Below are positions 50,516 through 59,721 of a stretch of 64,000 bases of DNA, in pieces. Within the stretch, counting starts at the first letter, position 1; the number at the start of each line of letters is the position of its first letter. The stretch spans positions 1 through 64,000 of the forward strand of contig CAUSEC010000008.1 of the NCBI GenBank assembly GCA_963530515.1, written 5' to 3'. The notes under the pieces are model-generated. The model ran no database searches, was not told the origin of the DNA, and saw only the letters and a program-made list of their open reading frames with translations. Source of the stretch: CBFFRJ01 sp963530515 (GTDB lineage: Bacteria > Pseudomonadota > Gammaproteobacteria > Enterobacterales > Enterobacteriaceae). A program made the translations under genes and the position numbers.

Positions 50516-51205
50516 ATGCAACAAGAAGAACAACGGCTTATTGAAGGGCTTTTCCAGCGTCTGAAACAGGCAGAACAGCAAAGTGGTGCACGGGACGCAC
50601 AGGCCGATCGGTTGATTAGCGATTTTGTTCGCCAGCAGCCGGCTGCCGCCTACTATATGACGCAGTCGATCCTGATTCAGGAAGCGGCCTTAAAACGCCT
50701 GCATGCGCAGGTGCAGGAATTGCAAAACGAAGTGGCAACGCTTAAAACCCAGCAGCCTGCCAGCGGCGGTTTTCTTAGCAGCCTGTTTGGCGGTAGCAGG
50801 CCCCAGCCGCAGCAGCCTTCAGGCAACTGGAATACCCCTCAACAGGCGCCCGCCCCCAATTATGCTCAACAGCCCCCTGCCGCTCCTTCGCGCGCCGGTG
50901 GATTTATGTCGGGTGCGCTGCAAACCGCGGCCGGTGTCGCGGGCGGCGTGGTCCTGGCAGATATGCTGACCAGCATGTTTCACCATGCCCAGCCAGAAGA
51001 GATCGTGAATATTATCGAGCAGCCGATCGAGCCGGTATCGAATTTCACCGCCGATCCTAATTTTGGCGATCTCAACCAGGGTAATTTTATGGAAGCCTCT
51101 GACCGAAACTTTATCGATCCAAACGATTATCACGATAATAGTTTCCTCGATCAGAGTAACGACGATGACTTTGACAGCGGTAACGATGACGACGGGTTTA
51201 TTTAA
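50516..51205 (+). CDS. DUF2076 family protein
   Basis: A 229-residue protein of the DUF2076 family. The first about 85 residues are a Gln-rich helix pair (MQQEEQRLIEGLFQRLKQAE). A Gly/Pro/Gln-rich linker follows, then a hydrophobic Gly/Ala stretch (GALQTAAGVAGGVVLADML, about residues 142-160), and an acidic Asp/Asn-rich C-terminus. It is likely a cell-envelope or adaptor protein; function unknown. GTGAGGTTTTGCT precedes the ATG. Confidence 0.8.
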   Translation: MQQEEQRLIEGLFQRLKQAEQQSGARDAQADRLISDFVRQQPAAAYYMTQSILIQEAALKRLHAQVQELQNEVATLKTQQPASGGFLSSLFGGSRPQPQQPSGNWNTPQQAPAPNYAQQPPAAPSRAGGFMSGALQTAAGVAGGVVLADMLTSMFHHAQPEEIVNIIEQPIEPVSNFTADPNFGDLNQGNFMEASDRNFIDPNDYHDNSFLDQSNDDDFDSGNDDDGFI

Positions 51206-51809
51206 CCGCTAAAACCTACCCCATCCGGCACACTGCCCGGATGGGGTTCTTCACCACGCCCTTTTAATTCGCTGATTTAAAAGCGTTTAAAAAACGAACT
51301 AAAATGGCCGCAATGTTAATTACGGTCAAAAAGAAGGGCTTTTTGTGATCTAAATCACCCAAACAGCCTTTTAAAACCTGACATCTGTTTAAAGGTGTCT
51401 ATTCTTTTATTTAAACAGGAACTTTTAATAATTACTCGTGTCCGGGACAAACCTAAATGACACCTTAATGACAATGGAATGACTATCAATATTAATTAAA
51501 CGAAAGCGCTATCCGATCCAAAAATACACGCCAGCAATGAAAGGCGCTGAAATAGTTTCGCTCGCCCAAATAAAACTAGCAACTCATTGAATAATGAGGA
51601 ATAAATTAAAAACAACAAGGACGTTCACATCAAATTCATCAACACAAGCTAAACAGAAATCCTTTTAAATGAACGTTAATGAAAATTAAGCCTCTCTTAA
51701 GGTTGAGTTAATAAAGAACTCATATTCTAGAGATGACTTCCACTTTAATGGGCTTCTGCCCTCCCTGATTACAGTGCGAATTCATTGCCAGTCACGGTAA
51801 GGATAAATA
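51206..51809. other. Long AT-rich regulatory space upstream of arnB
   Basis: About 600 bases. CCCCATCCGG/CCGGATGGGG (51,219-51,246) forms a hairpin that ends the DUF2076 transcript. TGTGATCTAAATCACC (51,344-51,359) fits a CRP-type site TGTGA-N6-TCACA with one mismatch. TGTTTA-N5-GTCTAT near 51,387 resembles half of a PhoP box. The PmrA box and -10 of arnB lie at the right end. The region is AT-rich and shows no gene. Confidence 0.5.
51696..51728 (+). promoter_or_regulatory. PmrA box and -10 element of the arn operon
   Basis: CTTAAG-N5-GTTAAT (51,696-51,712) is a PmrA (BasR) box of the usual two-half-site form, followed by TATTCT (51,723-51,728). PmrA phosphorylated by PmrB (iron, acid) or through PhoP-PmrD would activate arn transcription about 75 bases before arnB. 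Confidence 0.75.
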
Positions 51810-52949
51810 ATGCATGAGTTTCTCCCTTTTTCTCGCCCCTCAATGGGCGAGGACGAATTAACAGCGATTCAGGACGTCCTTAAATCAGGCTGGATAACCA
51901 CCGGCCCCAAAAATCAGGAACTGGAAGCCGCATTCTGCCAGTTGACCGGCAACCGCCACGCGATAGCCGTCAGTTCCGCCACCGCGGGTATGCACATCGC
52001 GCTGATGGCGCTGAGCATTGGCCCCGGCGATGAAGTCATCACGCCGTCAATGACCTGGGTGTCGACGCTGAACATGATTGTGCTGCTGGGTGCCACCCCG
52101 GTGATGATCGATGTCGACAGGGATACCCTGATGGTCACGGCAGACGCCGTTGAAGCCGCCATCACACCGCGCACCAAAGCCATCATCCCCGTCCATTACG
52201 CGGGCGCACCGGCTGATATTGATGCCATTTATGCTCTGGGCGAGAAACACGGTATTGCGGTGATTGAAGATGCCGCACATGCGGCAGGCACCCGCTACAA
52301 AGGGCAGCACGTTGGCTGGCGCGGCACGGCAATTTTCTCCTTCCATGCCATCAAAAACATGACCTGTGCCGAAGGGGGGTTGATTGTCACTGACGATGAA
52401 GCTCTGGCGCAGCGTATGCGCAGCCTGAAATTTCATGGCCTCGGCGTTGACGCCTATGACCGCCAGACCCACGGTCGCGCGCCGCAGGCCGAAGTCATCA
52501 GCCCCGGCTACAAATACAACCTGGCAGACATCAATGCGGCGCTGGCCCTCGTGCAATTGGGCAAACTGGCACACGCCAACCAGCGGCGGGCAGAGATTGC
52601 CACTCGTTACCTGCGCGAACTTGCTGATACCCCGTTTGCTCCCCTTGCATTACCCGCATGGCCGCATGAGCACGCCTGGCACCTGTTTATTATCCGCGTG
52701 GATGAAGAACAGTGCGGCCTTTCCCGCGACGCGCTGATGGAAACCCTGAAAGCACGCGGCATCGGCACCGGCCTGCATTTTCGCGCCGCGCACACCCAAA
52801 AATATTACCGCGAGCAGTTCCCGAACGTGTCATTACCCAACACGGACTGGAACAGTGCACGCATCTGTTCGCTGCCACTTTTCCCGGATATGACCGATGA
52901 CGACGTCAGCCGTGTTATCGCCGAACTTCATCAGATTGCGGGGCGATAG
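51810..52949 (+). CDS. arnB: UDP-Ara4O aminotransferase ArnB
   Basis: A 379-residue PLP enzyme, the same length as E. coli ArnB. The lysine that binds PLP is in SFHAIKNMTCAEGG (about residue 182); AVSSATAGMHIAL forms the cofactor loop. It makes UDP-L-Ara4N from UDP-Ara4O with glutamate as amino donor. First gene of arnBCADTEF and first product under PmrA control. The start at 51,810 follows GGTAAGGATAAATA. Confidence 0.95.
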   Translation: MHEFLPFSRPSMGEDELTAIQDVLKSGWITTGPKNQELEAAFCQLTGNRHAIAVSSATAGMHIALMALSIGPGDEVITPSMTWVSTLNMIVLLGATPVMIDVDRDTLMVTADAVEAAITPRTKAIIPVHYAGAPADIDAIYALGEKHGIAVIEDAAHAAGTRYKGQHVGWRGTAIFSFHAIKNMTCAEGGLIVTDDEALAQRMRSLKFHGLGVDAYDRQTHGRAPQAEVISPGYKYNLADINAALALVQLGKLAHANQRRAEIATRYLRELADTPFAPLALPAWPHEHAWHLFIIRVDEEQCGLSRDALMETLKARGIGTGLHFRAAHTQKYYREQFPNVSLPNTDWNSARICSLPLFPDMTDDDVSRVIAELHQIAGR

Positions 52950-52951
52950 CC

Positions 52952-53935
52952 ATGTTTGAAGCCACACCCATTCTTAAAGTGTCGGTAGTTATCCCTGTTT
53001 ATAACGAACAGGAAAGCCTGCCGGAATTGATTCGCCGCACCACAGCGGCCTGCGATGCCGTCGGCAAAGACTACGAAATTCTGCTGGTCGATGACGGCAG
53101 CCAGGACAACTCAGCCGCCATGCTGGTCGATGCCGCCCAGGCACCGGGCAGCCATATCGTTGCGGTGCTACTGAACCGTAACTACGGTCAGCATTCGGCG
53201 ATTATGGCCGGATTCAGCCATGTGACGGGCGATCTTATCATCACCCTGGACGCCGATTTACAAAACCCACCGGAAGAGATCCCGGCGCTGGTCGCCAAAG
53301 CCGAAGAAGGCTACGACGTGGTCGGTACCGTACGCCAGAACCGCCAGGACAGCGTCTTTCGCAAAACGGCTTCACGGCTGATTAACCACCTGATCCAGCG
53401 CACCACCGGCAAAGCGATGGGTGATTACGGCTGCATGCTGCGTGCCTATCGCCGCCACATCGTGGATGCGATGCTGCACTGCCATGAACGCAGCACCTTT
53501 ATTCCGATTCTGGCGAACATGTTTGCCCGCCGGGCGACGGAAATGCCGGTGCACCACGCTGAACGTGAGTTTGGCGATTCGAAGTACAGCTTTATGCGCC
53601 TGATTAACCTGATGTACGACCTGGTGACCTGCCTGACCACCACGCCGCTGCGTCTGCTCAGCGTCTTTGGCAGCATCATCGCCCTGACCGGATTTGCCCT
53701 GTCTATCGTGCTTATCGTGATGCGTCTGGTGCTGGGGCCGCAATGGGCGGCAGAAGGCGTCTTCACCCTCTTTGCTCTGCTGTTCACCTTTATTGGTGCC
53801 CAGTTCGTTGGTATGGGTCTGCTCGGTGAGTATATCGGCCGCATCTATAACGATGTGCGCGCCCGTCCCCGCTACTTTATTCAACGCGTTATTAGCCAGA
53901 ATGCTTCGCCTTCTACTGAGGATACACAGTCATGA
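52952..53935 (+). CDS. arnC: Undecaprenyl-phosphate Ara4FN transferase ArnC
   Basis: A 327-residue family 2 glycosyltransferase with DDGSQD and LDADLQNPPEEI sites and two C-terminal membrane segments (about 235-260 and 268-292). It transfers formyl-Ara4N from UDP to undecaprenyl phosphate on the inner face of the cytoplasmic membrane. It starts two bases after arnB and overlaps arnA by ATGA. Confidence 0.95.
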   Translation: MFEATPILKVSVVIPVYNEQESLPELIRRTTAACDAVGKDYEILLVDDGSQDNSAAMLVDAAQAPGSHIVAVLLNRNYGQHSAIMAGFSHVTGDLIITLDADLQNPPEEIPALVAKAEEGYDVVGTVRQNRQDSVFRKTASRLINHLIQRTTGKAMGDYGCMLRAYRRHIVDAMLHCHERSTFIPILANMFARRATEMPVHHAEREFGDSKYSFMRLINLMYDLVTCLTTTPLRLLSVFGSIIALTGFALSIVLIVMRLVLGPQWAAEGVFTLFALLFTFIGAQFVGMGLLGEYIGRIYNDVRARPRYFIQRVISQNASPSTEDTQS

Positions 53936-55914
53936 AAACCGTCGTCTTTGCTTATCACGATATGGGGTGCGCTGGCATCCAGTCTTTACTTGACGCGGGC
54001 TATGACATCGCGGCCATTTTTACCCATGCGGACACGCCGGGGGAAACGGCTTTCTTTAAATCCGTCGCCCGGATGGCGGCTGAACGGGAAATCCCGGTTT
54101 ATGCACCGGATGATGTGAACCATCCTCTGTGGATCGAGCGTATTCGTAAGGAAGCGCCGGAGGTCATCTTCTCCTTCTATTACCGCAACCTGATTTGCCG
54201 CGAAATCCTCGACCTTGCACCGTGCGGGGCCTTTAACCTGCACGGCTCGCTGCTGCCGAAATACCGGGGTCGCGCCCCGCTCAACTGGGTGCTGGCAAAT
54301 GGCGAAACCGAAACCGGCGTGACCCTGCACCGCATGACCTCACGCGCTGACGCGGGCAATATCGTGGCGCAGCAGCAGGTGGCTATCGCGCCGGAAGATG
54401 TGGCGCTGACGCTTCATCACAAACTGTGCGCCGTTGCGCGTGAGCTGTTGCAGCACAGCCTGCCGCTGATCAAATCCGGTCACATTGAAGAGCGTGTTCA
54501 GGATGAATCCCAGGCAAGCACCTTTGGTCGTCGCACGCCAGAAGACGGCTGCCTGGAGTGGGAAAAACCGGCCGCAGCCCTGCACAACCTGGTGCGCGCG
54601 GTATCCGATCCGTGGCCGGGTGCGTTTAGCTATGTGGGCACCAACAAATTTATCGTCTGGAAAACCCGCGTCATTACTGACCAGCCGTCCGCGCGCCCTG
54701 GCACCGTGGTGAGTGTTTCGCCGCTGCGCGTGGCCTGTGGTGACGGCGTACTGGAAATCGTGACCGGGCAGACCGACAACGGCGTGTACATGCAAGGCTC
54801 TCAGTTAGCCCTGTCGCTGGGCCTGGTGGCGGGCGCGCTGCTCAACAGCAAGCCGGTTTCTGCCATCAAGCGCCGCACCCGCGTGCTGATCCTCGGGGTG
54901 AACGGGTTTATCGGTAACCACCTGACCGAACGCCTGCTGCGCGATGATAACTTCGAGATTTTTGGCCTGGATATCGGCACCGATGCCATCAGCCGCTTCC
55001 TGGATAACCCGCGCTTCCACTTTGTGGAGGGTGACATCAGCATTCACTCTGAGTGGATCGAGTACCACATCAAGAAATGCGACGTGGTGCTGCCGTTGGT
55101 GGCGATTGCGACACCGATCGAGTACACCCGCAACCCACTGCGCGTGTTTGAGCTGGATTTCGAAGAGAACCTGAAAATCATCCGTGACTGCGTGAAATAC
55201 CAGAAACGCATTATTTTCCCGTCCACCTCCGAAGTGTACGGCATGTGTACCGACAAAAACTTCGACGAAGACACCTCCAATCTGGTGGTGGGGCCTATCA
55301 ACAAACAGCGCTGGATTTACTCCGTGTCGAAACAACTGCTGGACCGCGTTATCTGGGCCTACGGTGAAAAAGAGGGACTGCGCTTTACCCTGTTCCGTCC
55401 GTTTAACTGGATGGGGCCGCGTCTGGATAACCTCAATGCCGCGCGCATTGGCAGCTCACGTGCGATCACCCAGCTGATCCTCAACCTGGTAGAAGGTTCG
55501 CCGATTAAACTGATCGAAGGCGGTAAGCAGAAACGTTGCTTTACGGATATCAGCGACGGTATCGAAGCACTGTTCCGTATCATCGAGAACAAAGAGGGGC
55601 GCTGCGACGGGCAAATCATCAACATCGGTAACCCGGAAAACGAAGCGAGCATTAAAGAACTGGCTGAAATGCTGCTTGCCAGCTTCGAACGCCATCCGCT
55701 GCGCGGTAATTTCCCGCCGTTTGCCGGTTTCCGGGACGTGGAAAGCAGCAGCTACTACGGTAAAGGCTACCAGGACGTGGAACACCGTAAGCCCAATATT
55801 CGTAACGCTCGTCGTTACCTGAACTGGGAGCCGGTGGTTGACATGAAACAAACGGTTGATGAGACGCTGGATTTCTTCCTGCGCACCGTTGAGGTCACGG
55901 AACCTAAGTCATGA
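53932..55914 (+). CDS. arnA: Bifunctional UDP-GlcA decarboxylase/UDP-Ara4N formyltransferase ArnA
   Basis: A 660-residue fusion, full length. The N-terminal formyltransferase part (1-300) has the HGSLLPKYRGRAPLNW site; the C-terminal decarboxylase part (about 315-655) is an extended SDR with GVNGFIGNHL and the YSVSKQ Tyr/Lys pair. It makes UDP-Ara4O from UDP-glucuronate and formylates UDP-Ara4N. Overlaps both neighbours by ATGA. Confidence 0.95.
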   Translation: MKTVVFAYHDMGCAGIQSLLDAGYDIAAIFTHADTPGETAFFKSVARMAAEREIPVYAPDDVNHPLWIERIRKEAPEVIFSFYYRNLICREILDLAPCGAFNLHGSLLPKYRGRAPLNWVLANGETETGVTLHRMTSRADAGNIVAQQQVAIAPEDVALTLHHKLCAVARELLQHSLPLIKSGHIEERVQDESQASTFGRRTPEDGCLEWEKPAAALHNLVRAVSDPWPGAFSYVGTNKFIVWKTRVITDQPSARPGTVVSVSPLRVACGDGVLEIVTGQTDNGVYMQGSQLALSLGLVAGALLNSKPVSAIKRRTRVLILGVNGFIGNHLTERLLRDDNFEIFGLDIGTDAISRFLDNPRFHFVEGDISIHSEWIEYHIKKCDVVLPLVAIATPIEYTRNPLRVFELDFEENLKIIRDCVKYQKRIIFPSTSEVYGMCTDKNFDEDTSNLVVGPINKQRWIYSVSKQLLDRVIWAYGEKEGLRFTLFRPFNWMGPRLDNLNAARIGSSRAITQLILNLVEGSPIKLIEGGKQKRCFTDISDGIEALFRIIENKEGRCDGQIINIGNPENEASIKELAEMLLASFERHPLRGNFPPFAGFRDVESSSYYGKGYQDVEHRKPNIRNARRYLNWEPVVDMKQTVDETLDFFLRTVEVTEPKS

Positions 55915-56810
55915 GAAAAGTCGGTCTGCGCATTGACGTTGATACGTTTCGCGGTACGCGTAAAGGCGTGCCGCAGCTTCTGGAGACGCTCAAACGCCAT
56001 GGCGTGCGGGCCAGTTTCTTCTTCAGCGTTGGACCGGACAATATGGGCCGCCATTTATGGCGGCTGATAAAGCCGAAATTCCTGCTCAAGATGCTGCGCT
56101 CTAACGCCGCATCGCTCTACGGCTGGGACATTTTACTGGCCGGAACGGCGTGGCCGGGGCGTAATATTGGCCGCCCCAATGCGGACATTATTCGCGAAAC
56201 GGCCGCAACGCATGAAGTGGGCCTGCATGCCTGGGATCACCACGCCTGGCAAACCTGGTGTGGAATCTGGGACAACAACCAGTTGTTGCAGCAAATTTCG
56301 TTGGGTAAACAGGAGCTGGAAGCCATTATCAACGCGCCCGTCACCTGCTCTGCGGTGGCAGGGTGGCGTGCGGATCAGCGGGTGGTGAAGGCCAAAGAAG
56401 ATTTTGGCTTTCACTACAACAGCGACTGTCGGGGAACGGCTCCCTTTAAGCCCATCATCGGGGCGGGCAATACCGGGACGGTGCAAATCCCGGTCACCTT
56501 GCCGACCTGGGATGAAGTGGTCGGACGCAGCGTCAGCGCCGCTGAGTTCAACGACTTTATTCTTGGCAAGATGCTCGACGACTCGGGTGTGCCGGTTTAC
56601 ACCATCCATGCCGAAGTCGAGGGCATTGCGTTTAGCGACATGTTTGATGAGCTACTCACGCGTGCCGCTGAGGCGGGGATTCAGTTTTGTCCGCTAAGCG
56701 AGCTGTTGCCGGTTAATTTACGTGCGCTACCGGCTGGAAAAATTGTCCGCGGGGAGATTGCGGGCCGTGAAGGTTGGCTGGGTTGCCAGCAAATGGAGAG
56801 AACAGAATGA
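55911..56810 (+). CDS. arnD: Deformylase ArnD
   Basis: A 299-residue polysaccharide-deacetylase-fold enzyme that removes the formyl group from undecaprenyl-phosphate-Ara4FN, committing it to export. RIDVDT near the N-terminus carries the catalytic Asp and metal residues and GLHAWDHHAWQ the metal histidines. It overlaps arnA and arnT by ATGA. Confidence 0.93.
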   Translation: MRKVGLRIDVDTFRGTRKGVPQLLETLKRHGVRASFFFSVGPDNMGRHLWRLIKPKFLLKMLRSNAASLYGWDILLAGTAWPGRNIGRPNADIIRETAATHEVGLHAWDHHAWQTWCGIWDNNQLLQQISLGKQELEAIINAPVTCSAVAGWRADQRVVKAKEDFGFHYNSDCRGTAPFKPIIGAGNTGTVQIPVTLPTWDEVVGRSVSAAEFNDFILGKMLDDSGVPVYTIHAEVEGIAFSDMFDELLTRAAEAGIQFCPLSELLPVNLRALPAGKIVRGEIAGREGWLGCQQMERTE

Positions 56811-58468
56811 CGAAAACGTCGCGCTATGGCCTGGCCGTACTCACACTTTTCGCCGTGTATTATCTGATTCCTGTTGAATGGCGCCTGCTCTGGCAGCCAG
56901 ACGAAACGCGTTATGCGGAAATCAGCCGGGAAATGCTCGCCTCCGGTAACTGGGTGGTGCCGCATTTTCTCGACTTGCGCTATTTCGAAAAACCCATCGC
57001 CGGATACTGGCTCAACAGCCTGGGGCAGTGGCTGTTCGGCGGCAGCAATTTTGCCGTCCGGGCCGGGTCAATTTTCTCGACCGGAATGGTGGCCTGCATG
57101 GTCGCCGGGCTGTCCTGGCGTCTCTGGCGCGATAAGCGCGTGGCGCTGATTGCCGCCGTGATTTTCCTCACCATGATGGAGGTCTACGGTATCGGCACCT
57201 ACGCGGTGCTCGACCCGATGATTTCCCTGTGGCTCATTGCCGCCATGTGCATTTTCTGGCTCGCAACCCAGGCGCAAACCCGCTCGGGCAAAGCGCTGGG
57301 GTATCTCGCGCTGGGGGTGGCCTGCGCAATGGGCGTGATGACCAAAGGCTTTCTCGCCCTCGCCGTGCCGGTGCTGAGCGTGCTGCCGTGGGTCATCGTG
57401 CAGAAAAAATGGAAAGAGGTGCTGTGCTGGGGGTGGCTGGCCATTTTCAGCTGCGTGCTGGCGATCCTGCCCTGGGGTCTGGCGATTGCGCAGCGTGAGC
57501 CGGATTTCTGGCACTACTTCTTCTGGGTGGAACATATTCAGCGCTTCGCCCAGGCCGATGCGCAGCACAAAGCGCCTTTCTGGTATTACATTCCGGTCAT
57601 GCTGCTGGGCTGCCTGCCGTGGCTGGGGCTGTTTCCTGGCACGCTGCGTAAAGCCTGGCTCAGCCGTGATAATCAGCGGGCAACGCTTTACCTGCTGGGC
57701 TGGATAGTCATGCCGTTCCTGTTTTTCAGCATCGCCAAAGGCAAGCTTTTGACCTATGTGCTTCCCTGCTTTGCCCCGCTCGCCATGCTGATGGCGCACT
57801 ATGCGGTGCAGGCGGCAGAAAAAGGTTATCGGGCGCTGCGCATTAACGCCTGGATTAATATCGGGTTCGGCGTTGTCGGGGTGATTGCCGCCTTTATCGC
57901 CTCGCCGTGGGGACCGTTAAAACACCCGGTCTGGGCCCCCCTTGAGATCTACAAAGCCTTCTGTGCAGCGGTGGCGTTTTTTGTCTGGGCGCTGGTGGGC
58001 TGGTACAGCCTGCGCAATACGGAGAAAAACTGGACGCTTTCCGCGCTTTGCCCGCTCGGGCTGGCGCTGCTGCTCGGGTTCACCATTCCCAATAGGGTGA
58101 TGGAAGCCAAACAGCCGCAGTTCCTGGTGGAGATGACCCGAGAAACGCTGCAGAGCAGCCGCTACGTTATCGCCGATAACGTCGGCCTCGCGGCAGGCCT
58201 TGCCTGGGAGCTTAAACGTAGCGATATCATCCTGTTTAATTTTGGTGGTGAGCTGAAATACGGGCTGAACTACCCGGATGCGCAGGGGAAATTGATCAGG
58301 GAAAGTGACTTCAGTGAGTGGCTCGCCGCGCACCGACAGGAGGGTATTGTCTCGCTGGTGGTGCTGCTCGGGAAAAACGAAGACGTGAACAGCCTCGATT
58401 TACCGCCGCCGAAAAGCGTGTATGTCCAGGGTCGCATCGCGTTGCTTGAATACGCTCCGCTGCCATGA
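56807..58468 (+). CDS. arnT: Lipid A L-Ara4N transferase ArnT
   Basis: A 553-residue inner-membrane glycosyltransferase of the PMT/GT83 type with about 12 membrane segments. The first periplasmic loop has DETRYAEISREM, carrying the catalytic Asp/Glu region, and FEKPIAGYW. It transfers L-Ara4N from undecaprenyl phosphate to lipid A phosphate, lowering the binding of polymyxin and cationic peptides. ATG at 56,807 sits in an ATGA overlap with arnD and follows GGAGAG; the frame opens 33 bases earlier without need. Confidence 0.95.
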   Translation: MTKTSRYGLAVLTLFAVYYLIPVEWRLLWQPDETRYAEISREMLASGNWVVPHFLDLRYFEKPIAGYWLNSLGQWLFGGSNFAVRAGSIFSTGMVACMVAGLSWRLWRDKRVALIAAVIFLTMMEVYGIGTYAVLDPMISLWLIAAMCIFWLATQAQTRSGKALGYLALGVACAMGVMTKGFLALAVPVLSVLPWVIVQKKWKEVLCWGWLAIFSCVLAILPWGLAIAQREPDFWHYFFWVEHIQRFAQADAQHKAPFWYYIPVMLLGCLPWLGLFPGTLRKAWLSRDNQRATLYLLGWIVMPFLFFSIAKGKLLTYVLPCFAPLAMLMAHYAVQAAEKGYRALRINAWINIGFGVVGVIAAFIASPWGPLKHPVWAPLEIYKAFCAAVAFFVWALVGWYSLRNTEKNWTLSALCPLGLALLLGFTIPNRVMEAKQPQFLVEMTRETLQSSRYVIADNVGLAAGLAWELKRSDIILFNFGGELKYGLNYPDAQGKLIRESDFSEWLAAHRQEGIVSLVVLLGKNEDVNSLDLPPPKSVYVQGRIALLEYAPLP

Positions 58469-58800
58469 CCTGGTGCTTATTGATTCTGGCAAGCCTGCTC
58501 AGTTTTGCCGGGCAGCTATGCCAAAAGCAAGCCACCCGGCCCGCATCAAAGGCGGGCCGTCGTCGGCATATTATTCTCTGGCTCGGGCTGGCGCTGGCCT
58601 GCCTGGGTCTGGGTATGCTGGCCTGGTTGCTGGTGCTGCAAAAGCTACCGGTGGGTCTGGCTTACCCGATGCTCAGTCTTAACTTTGTTTGGGTAACGCT
58701 GGCGGCCTGGGGTATCTGGCGCGAGCCGGTCAGTGCCCGCCACTGGCTGGGGGTCGGGTTGATCATTGTGGGGATCGTTACGCTGGGAGGCGCGGCATGA
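58465..58800 (+). CDS. arnE: Ara4N-undecaprenyl-phosphate flippase subunit ArnE
   Basis: A 111-residue SMR/EmrE-like protein with four hydrophobic segments; FAGQLCQKQA at the end of the first and LPVGLAYPMLSLNFVWVTL in the middle match the ArnE type. With ArnF it moves the Ara4N lipid carrier to the periplasmic face. Overlaps arnT and arnF by ATGA. Confidence 0.92.
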   Translation: MTWCLLILASLLSFAGQLCQKQATRPASKAGRRRHIILWLGLALACLGLGMLAWLLVLQKLPVGLAYPMLSLNFVWVTLAAWGIWREPVSARHWLGVGLIIVGIVTLGGAA

Positions 58801-59189
58801 CGGGCGTCGTATTAACGCTTATCAGCGTATTGCTCACCAGCGCCGCCCAGCTCGCGATGGGCTTTGCCATGTCGTCGCTGCCGCCGGTATCGGAGTATAT
58901 GGCATTTGCCCGCGCGCTCTGGCCCGTGCAACTGGATACCGCACTGTTGCTGGCCGGGCTGGCGGGGTATCTGGCATCAATGTTCGTCTGGTATCTGGCA
59001 CTGCACCGCCTGGCGCTGAGTAAAGCCTATGCGCTGCTTAGCCTGAGTTATGTGCTGGTGTGGCTGGCATCACTGCTGCTGCCGGGCTTCCATGGCGTCT
59101 TTTCGTGGCAGTCGCTGGTGGGAGTGTTGATGATTATGTCAGGGGTGTGGGTGATTTTTGTGCCGGGGAACACGTCATCTCCCGAATGA
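58797..59189 (+). CDS. arnF: Ara4N-undecaprenyl-phosphate flippase subunit ArnF
   Basis: A 130-residue partner of ArnE with four hydrophobic segments (SVLLTSAAQLAMGFAM; LALSKAYALLSLSYVLVWLA). It starts in an ATGA overlap with arnE and ends the operon; a REP element follows. The frame is open further upstream but the overlap start gives the usual length. Confidence 0.92.
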   Translation: MTGVVLTLISVLLTSAAQLAMGFAMSSLPPVSEYMAFARALWPVQLDTALLLAGLAGYLASMFVWYLALHRLALSKAYALLSLSYVLVWLASLLLPGFHGVFSWQSLVGVLMIMSGVWVIFVPGNTSSPE

Positions 59190-59200
59190 AGATGCGCCCG

Positions 59201-59235
59201 ATGTAGGCCGGATAAGGCGTCAGCCGTCATCCGGC
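59201..59235. repeat. REP (PU) palindrome
   Basis: GTAGGCCGGATAAGGCG and its partner ATCCGGC form the classical REP stem (GCCGGAT 59,207-59,213 with ATCCGGC 59,229-59,235). It lies between arnF and the converging EamA gene and may stabilise or terminate both mRNAs. Confidence 0.85.
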
Positions 59236-59248
59236 ACACAGACAACAC

Positions 59249-59680
59249 TCAGCGAATCGCCAGCAGCAACACACCTGATGTAATCAACACCAGCCCCGCA
59301 ATCTCTTTAAGCCCCGGGCGCTCGCCTAAAAAAATCACCGCGAAAATCGCCACCATCACCACGCTCATCTTATCGACCGGCACCACCTTAAAGGCTTCTC
59401 CCAGCTTCAGCGCGCGGAAATAACAGACCCAGGACGCCCCGGTTGCCAGCCCCGACAGCAGCAGGAAGAACCAGGTGCGTTTACCAATCTCCAGCGGGTT
59501 TTGCCATTTTCCGGTGGCGAAAATAAAGGCCGCAAGGATAACGATGATGACAACGGTGCGGATCAACGTGGCAAAGTCAGAATCAACGTTCTGAATACCG
59601 ACCTTGGCAAAGATAGCCGTCAGGGCGGCAAAAAAGGCGGACAGTAACGCCCAGATGAACCAGTTAGTTAATGAAAACAT
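59249..59680 (-). CDS. Small EamA-domain transporter (half-size)
   Basis: A 143-residue membrane protein with about five hydrophobic segments, one EamA unit instead of the usual two (FSLTNWFIWALLSAFFAALT, then VPVDKMSVVMVAIFAVIFLGE). Such half-size proteins act as dimers. It is converging with arnF. The function is unknown; it may be an amino-acid or sugar exporter. GGTAAGAATGTC lies before the ATG. Confidence 0.8.
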   Translation of the reverse strand: MFSLTNWFIWALLSAFFAALTAIFAKVGIQNVDSDFATLIRTVVIIVILAAFIFATGKWQNPLEIGKRTWFFLLLSGLATGASWVCYFRALKLGEAFKVVPVDKMSVVMVAIFAVIFLGERPGLKEIAGLVLITSGVLLLAIR

Positions 59681-59721
59681 GACATTCTTACCTTCCGTTC
59701 GTCGAATTATCGCAGGTAGCC

